Source: Kiritimatiellia bacterium
GTDB lineage: Bacteria; Verrucomicrobiota; Kiritimatiellia; RFP12; UBA1067
DNA: 10,384 bases
NCBI GenBank assembly: GCA_028701555.1
Contig: JAQVQN010000053.1
Location: 1-10,384 of the forward strand
Reading direction: 5' to 3'
Under the pieces are notes generated by a model that was not told the DNA's origin, searched no databases, and saw only the letters and a program-made list of their open reading frames with translations. Below are positions 7,453 through 10,384 of this stretch, piece after piece (within the stretch, counting starts at the first letter, position 1; every line of letters starts with the position of its first letter). Made by a program: the position numbers and the translations under genes.

Positions 7453-7527
7453 TGGCACCCCCTAGGGGAGTCGAACCCCTCTTTCCAGGATGAGAACCTG
7501 ATGTCCTAGCCGATAGACGAAGGGGGC
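7453..7527 (-). tRNA. tRNA-Glu (anticodon CTC)
   Basis: A 75-base cloverleaf with an encoded CCA end. The acceptor is GCCCCCT paired with AGGGGGT, the anticodon loop is TTCTCAT with anticodon CTC, and the T arm contains GGTTCGACTCC. It reads GAG codons. The first pair is G1·U72, a wobble where G-C is usual, with discriminator G73. It lies 16 bases after tRNA-Leu on the same strand, before a terminator, so the two are probably one transcript. Confidence 0.96.
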
Positions 7528-7543
7528 AGTGCCGAAGAAAATA

Positions 7544-7628
7544 TGGTGCACCCGGAGGGACTTGAACCCCCACGTCTCGCGACATAAGAACCTGAATCTT
7601 ACGTGTCTGCCAATTCCACCACGGGTGC
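7544..7628 (-). tRNA. tRNA-Leu (anticodon CAG)
   Basis: An 85-base class II tRNA with encoded CCA. The acceptor is GCACCCG paired with CGGGTGC and discriminator A73. The anticodon loop TTCAGGT gives anticodon CAG, reading CTG codons. A long variable arm (GTC-GCGA-GAC) and a T arm with GGTTCAAGTCC confirm the leucine type. It has its own promoter upstream and leads into tRNA-Glu. Confidence 0.96.
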
Positions 7629-7643
7629 AAAAAATCGGACATC

Positions 7644-7673
7644 AGTATGCCAGATGTGACCTGCTCACGTCAA
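7644..7673 (-). promoter_or_regulatory. Promoter of the tRNA-Leu/tRNA-Glu unit
   Basis: On the minus strand, TTGACG (7668-7673) and CATACT (7644-7649) are 18 bases apart, ending 15 bases before tRNA-Leu. The position and the near-consensus -35 suit a strong tRNA promoter. It is back to back with the tRNA-Thr promoter. Confidence 0.6.
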
Positions 7674-7705
7674 CCCTCCAAGAAAAAAATTTTACCCGCC
7701 TGTTC

Positions 7706-7735
7706 TTGACTTGTTCTAGGCATAAACCTTATAGT
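7706..7735 (+). promoter_or_regulatory. Promoter of tRNA-Thr
   Basis: TTGACT (7706-7711) and TATAGT (7730-7735) are 18 bases apart, and the -10 ends 16 bases before the tRNA. Both hexamers match the sigma70 consensus at five of six positions. The two tRNA promoters diverge from the short region 7629-7751. Confidence 0.65.
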
Positions 7736-7751
7736 TGTTGCCTCTTTTTAA

Positions 7752-7827
7752 GCCAACGTAGCTCAGCTGGTAGAGCAGATCATTCGTAATGATCAGGTCG
7801 TCCGTTCGATCCGGATCGTTGGCTCCA
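7752..7827 (+). tRNA. tRNA-Thr (anticodon CGT)
   Basis: A 76-base cloverleaf with encoded CCA. The acceptor is GCCAACG paired with CGTTGGC and the discriminator is U73. The D arm is GCTC-AGCTGGTA-GAGC. The anticodon stem is GATCA/TGATC with loop TTCGTAA, giving anticodon CGT, which reads ACG codons. Its last 35 bases overlap, on the opposite strand, the end of the reading frame of the EF-hand membrane protein gene. No T-rich terminator is obvious downstream. Confidence 0.96.
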
Positions 7828-10021
7828 TACTAGCGCTGGCGCAGTTAGCTTTAGCCTGCTCGTTTTTGATGCGGCAACCCGGGGATGCCGCATGTCTCTT
7901 GATCTGGTCGGGCAGAACGCTGTCCAAGAGTCCCGCAAACCATAGTGCCGCTGTGATTAGAACCAGCAGCGCAATTACGATAACCCTGTTACGCACGCGG
8001 TTGTCGTCTGCGTACGGGTCATTCATCTGTCTCTCCGAGTCGGCTGGCAACGTCGCCTCGGTGGTGAAGATCCTGCCCAACTTGAGCGAGAGGCGCAAAC
8101 GCCGATTCACGGCCCATCCGCACGCATTAAGTATAGGAGCCACATCACGTGCCCGCAGCTTGAACCAGGTCAGGAGCATTGACGGCCCGGATACCAGCAG
8201 AAGGATAGCGACCAATCCCAGTGCGATTTTCCAAACTGGCAGCCCTGCAATGGCACCGACAACTCCTGCGATGGCCGTGCTGATTAAGCCCACCGCAATG
8301 CCGAGTGCTGCGGCGGTAGACGCAAGGGCAGCGCCCTCCATCTTTTTTGGTGCGTCGCCAGCCGCAGCGCCAGGCGCCTCGATTTTTTTGGCGGCTCCGG
8401 CCAGTGCTGCATCCTGTTTGGCTGACAGCATTTTGTTAACCTGCCCGCTGATCATGGCGGCGATCTTACGCCACGGATCCCAGAAAGCCTCTTTCAAACT
8501 GATGGCGTTATCAACCGTCTTCACGATGACCGCATCCCAGTCCTTGCCTTCCATGTCGTAGAAGATGCCATTACGACCGACCCAAAGTGTGCTGGCGAAG
8601 CCAGCCGTGAAGGCCGCGCAGACCGTGCGCTTTTCTTGTGAGCCGGGACGGCTCAGGTCACAATAAACAAGGCAGCATTTGCTGGCTCCGGCTTGGGCAG
8701 AATGCGCGGCGATGTTTTCCACATGAAAGCAGAGGCTACTGGCACGCGCGTCCATGTAAAGTGTGCCGACACGGAAAATCGCACAATCTTTGGGATCATA
8801 CAGACGCGACATGTTCACGTAGTTGTTGAGCAGCTTGACGAGGTTCGCGTTAAGCCGCAGCAGTTTATCGACCTCTGCGATCTGCGCGTTCTCGGCCTCG
8901 AGCGCCGCGTCTTTGGCTATGAGCGCACTGATGGCGTTCTTGGCGTTGCCCGCGACAAGTGCTCCAAGGCGTTCTTCGCCGAGCGCGGCCACTTCTGTAC
9001 CCGCCTTGGCCGCTATCCATGTCTCAAACGGCGCGAGCTTGCCCTTGAGCTCTTGCCACTGGCCGTACGAAAGCGCCGTGCAGTCCGCGCCCAACAGTGG
9101 CGCGACCGTCGTGCTTTGAAAGCAAGCCAGAGCTTCAGCCCAATACGGGTTGGAGCCCTCCAGCAGAGGCAGGTCTCGTCCAGCCGAGATCTGCGATAGC
9201 GGCAAGGCCGCAAGTTCAGGCAAATCGTCACTCAAATCCTGTGGCGCGAAAGCGGCGAAGTCGGCATCTGTGCGACTGAGCGGCGCAACAGCGCGGGAAT
9301 CAAAGGCCGACAGGCGACAGCGGGTAAAGTAATCGTCGATCTTGACGCGGACTTTTGCCAGTGCAGCCGCTGCAGCAGCGGTCTGGTCGCCTAGCGGAAG
9401 CACGGCGCTGTCAACGCGCTTGCTCCAGTCTAGATAGGCGGCGGCGGCAGCGAAGAAAGCCTCGGTCTTAGCCTGGTTCACTCCTGGTTTGCCGCTACGG
9501 TCGGTTTCCGCGCCGAATGCGTCGATTATCTCGGCAAGCACCTTTTGAGTGGCCTCGTCCTCAGCGGCGTCGACGGGCACTATGCCATCGCCGTTGAAAC
9601 GGGTTCCGGCAAAAATCTTGGCTGTGTCGCTGACATCTGCCAGACTGATGGCATCGGCTGAATCTTTCCCAAGATTGGCAAGAATGCGCTTGGCGCTTGC
9701 CAGCAGGAGCTTGCCTTCAACAGTAGTAGAACTGATGGCATCGAGGCGCAGAGTTTCGACACCTTCCATCAGTGTGTCCAGCGATACCAAACGTGCCGAC
9801 AGCCACTTGACCGCCGCGAGCAATTCAGGCACCCGGATACGCCCGTCCTTGTCTGTGTCCAGCAGTTCCAACGTCTTGGCATCCAGACGCACTCCTCTGG
9901 TGGGGCAACTCAACGCAGTCCAGAGTTTTTGGTCAAGTTCCACAAGGTTTGCTATGTCCGCTCCATTTCGGAAAACCACCTGATCCAATCCTCCCGTACG
10001 GCAAAATCTCCACTTGTGCAT
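7793..10021 (-). CDS. Uncharacterised EF-hand, multi-pass membrane protein
   Basis: This 742-residue protein has no functional name I recognise. Near the N terminus is a complete EF-hand loop, DTDKDGRIRVPE (55-66), with acidic ligands at 1, 3, 5 and 12 and Gly at 6. A degenerate second loop (FNGDG) lies near 142-146. The middle (about 180-540) is Ala-rich and mostly helical-looking, with a soluble part rich in Cys and aromatics near 410-490. About three hydrophobic segments follow, at 563-592, 596-618 and 679-699. There is no signal peptide, so the large N-terminal part is probably cytoplasmic, possibly with Ca2+-dependent behaviour (inference). AAGGAG at 10027-10032, 5 bases before the ATG, firmly fixes the start. 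The frame has no stop before tRNA-Thr: the last 11 residues (from M732) are encoded antisense to that tRNA. It appears monocistronic. Similar proteins are, to my recollection, lineage-restricted conserved hypotheticals. Confidence 0.88.
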   Translation of the reverse strand: MHKWRFCRTGGLDQVVFRNGADIANLVELDQKLWTALSCPTRGVRLDAKTLELLDTDKDGRIRVPELLAAVKWLSARLVSLDTLMEGVETLRLDAISSTTVEGKLLLASAKRILANLGKDSADAISLADVSDTAKIFAGTRFNGDGIVPVDAAEDEATQKVLAEIIDAFGAETDRSGKPGVNQAKTEAFFAAAAAYLDWSKRVDSAVLPLGDQTAAAAAALAKVRVKIDDYFTRCRLSAFDSRAVAPLSRTDADFAAFAPQDLSDDLPELAALPLSQISAGRDLPLLEGSNPYWAEALACFQSTTVAPLLGADCTALSYGQWQELKGKLAPFETWIAAKAGTEVAALGEERLGALVAGNAKNAISALIAKDAALEAENAQIAEVDKLLRLNANLVKLLNNYVNMSRLYDPKDCAIFRVGTLYMDARASSLCFHVENIAAHSAQAGASKCCLVYCDLSRPGSQEKRTVCAAFTAGFASTLWVGRNGIFYDMEGKDWDAVIVKTVDNAISLKEAFWDPWRKIAAMISGQVNKMLSAKQDAALAGAAKKIEAPGAAAGDAPKKMEGAALASTAAALGIAVGLISTAIAGVVGAIAGLPVWKIALGLVAILLLVSGPSMLLTWFKLRARDVAPILNACGWAVNRRLRLSLKLGRIFTTEATLPADSERQMNDPYADDNRVRNRVIVIALLVLITAALWFAGLLDSVLPDQIKRHAASPGCRIKNEQAKANCASASMEPTIRIERTT
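7869..7893. other. Perfect hairpin within the 3' tail of the EF-hand gene
   Basis: ATGCGGCA (7869-7876) and TGCCGCAT (7886-7893) form a perfect 8-bp GC-rich stem with a 9-base loop. It lies 42 bases after tRNA-Thr on the plus strand and inside the last codons of the opposite-strand gene. No T-run follows on either strand, so it is a poor intrinsic terminator. It could protect or help end the tRNA-Thr transcript. Confidence 0.4.
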
Positions 10022-10026
10022 ACTTG

Positions 10027-10032
10027 CTCCTT
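10027..10032 (-). promoter_or_regulatory. Strong ribosome binding site of the EF-hand gene
   Basis: AAGGAG on the minus strand with 5 bases before the ATG at 10021. It is the only textbook Shine-Dalgarno sequence among the genes here and decides this start. Confidence 0.85.
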
Positions 10033-10060
10033 CGTTTTTGGGCCCGTTTACATACGACCG

Positions 10061-10107
10061 ATCACTGTGATATGCGTTAGTTACTAACTTCTCTATTAGT
10101 TTCTAAT
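10061..10107. promoter_or_regulatory. Cluster of three operator-like dyads upstream of the EF-hand gene
   Basis: Three perfect odd-length palindromes follow one another: ATCACTGTGAT (10061-10071), GTTAGTTACTAAC (10076-10088) and ATTAGTTTCTAAT (10095-10107). The last two share the core TTAGTTNCTAA, and their centres are 19 bases apart, near two helical turns. They lie 40-86 bases upstream of the minus-strand EF-hand gene, where a promoter is expected, so a dimeric regulator binding two adjacent sites is a reasonable inference. I cannot place a convincing -35/-10 pair. Confidence 0.5.
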
Positions 10108-10140
10108 TATGGTGCCTGTGATTGCTATTATCAACCATAA

Positions 10141-10173
10141 AAATCAGCACCCAATCGCTTGTTGGTGCGATTT
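10141..10173. other. Stable intergenic hairpin, possibly a minus-strand terminator
   Basis: AAATC (10141-10145) pairs with GATTT (10169-10173). Inside it GCACC then AA pairs with TTGGTGC, giving 12 base pairs with single-base bulges at 10146 and 10152 and a 7-base loop. On the minus strand the stem leads into GATTTTTATGG, like an intrinsic terminator, but no minus-strand gene is visible to its right. A structured small RNA is another option. The rest of the intergenic stretch 10022-10338 holds the dyads at 10061-10107 and otherwise nothing I can name. Confidence 0.4.
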
Positions 10174-10338
10174 CAACTCGTTGCATGCGCATCTATTTGC
10201 CGGGAAGAACAGCTTGGAATCCTTGCCAGTGATGTGCCAAAGATGCTATGTTTTAAACCTTTTGGTGTCGTGCCCGCCACGATTGCTCGGCTTGAGGTAC
10301 ATGCTCTGTCTGAGGCGTTTTATCACGAGTGCTTTTTT

Positions 10339-10384
10339 ATGAATAAAATACTTAATATCACGCAACTGGCTCCCGAAGTCTTCC
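10339..10384 (+). CDS. Partial: probable NfnA/SudB-type ferredoxin:NADP+ reductase subunit (start only)
   Basis: Only the first 15 codons are in the window, reading MNKILNITQLAPEVF. The pattern M-x-K-I-L-x3-x-L-A-P-x-V-F resembles the N terminus of the FAD/NAD-binding subunit of sulfide dehydrogenase/NADH-dependent ferredoxin:NADP+ oxidoreductase (SudB/NfnA), where it begins the FAD-binding barrel. The call rests on a short match from memory and is tentative. No SD is seen; a TTTTTT run abuts the ATG. The same frame is open back to 10141 and offers an earlier ATG at 10243, but that extension does not look like the family, so 10339 is preferred. Confidence 0.5.
   Translation, partial: MNKILNITQLAPEVF

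Noticed and set aside
7629..7827. Integration site or mobile element at the tRNA cluster
   Set aside because: No integrase gene or duplicated tRNA 3' end was found in the window, and the tRNAs have ordinary promoters, so this is an ordinary tRNA cluster apart from the CDS overlap.
8693..9199. A 168-codon plus-strand frame inside the EF-hand gene
   Set aside because: It is antisense to a gene with a strong RBS and coherent domains, and has Arg/Cys-rich shadow composition.
10243..10338. In-frame upstream extension of the right-edge gene from ATG 10243
   Set aside because: The extra 32 residues do not resemble the family N terminus, whereas the sequence from 10339 does. It is kept only as an alternative start.
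10109..10342. A 77-codon plus-strand frame in the right intergenic region
   Set aside because: It runs across the hairpin, has no SD and a Cys/Leu-rich composition without domain character, and overlaps the start of the better-supported reductase gene in another frame.

Overview
The window is about 10.4 kb of bacterial chromosome with moderately high GC (roughly 58-60% by eye), tightly packed genes and CCA-encoding tRNA genes. No rRNA or taxonomic marker is present. From general memory of where relatives of the 742-residue EF-hand membrane protein occur, a member of the Planctomycetes-Verrucomicrobia-Lentisphaerae-Kiritimatiellae group is my best guess, at low confidence. Good Shine-Dalgarno sequences are scarce: only one gene has a textbook one, so several starts are uncertain.

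Layout, left to right. (1) 1-1070: a short TTTAAG tandem repeat at the edge, a Flp-type prepilin gene and a CDP-alcohol phosphatidyltransferase (probable phosphatidylglycerophosphate synthase), both on the minus strand. (2) 1100-3071: a sigma70-like promoter and mutL on the plus strand. Its C-terminal domain has lost the metal-binding histidines of MutL endonucleases. (3) 3092-7224: a minus-strand pair, a SNF2-family helicase followed by a SWIM zinc-finger protein, convergent with mutL. (4) 7405-7827: a tRNA island. tRNA-Leu(CAG) and tRNA-Glu(CTC) lie on the minus strand, with a shared promoter and terminator. tRNA-Thr(CGT) diverges from them under its own promoter. (5) 7793-10021: a large minus-strand gene for an uncharacterised protein with an N-terminal EF-hand and about three C-terminal membrane segments. 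Its 3' end runs into the antisense of tRNA-Thr. (6) 10022-10338: an intergenic region with three operator-like dyads and a stable hairpin. (7) 10339-end: the first codons of a plus-strand gene, probably an NfnA/SudB-type ferredoxin:NADP+ reductase subunit.

Functionally, the window is mostly housekeeping: mismatch repair, lipid synthesis, tRNAs and a helicase pair. The SNF2/SWIM pair matches a recurrent bacterial gene pair (ywqA/ywqB in Bacillus subtilis) and probably acts as one unit. I found no CRISPR array, transposase, integrase or toxin-antitoxin pair, and no convincing new multi-gene system. The best leads are the apparently nuclease-dead MutL, the regulated EF-hand membrane protein whose reading frame ends inside a tRNA gene, and the paired dyads upstream of that gene.
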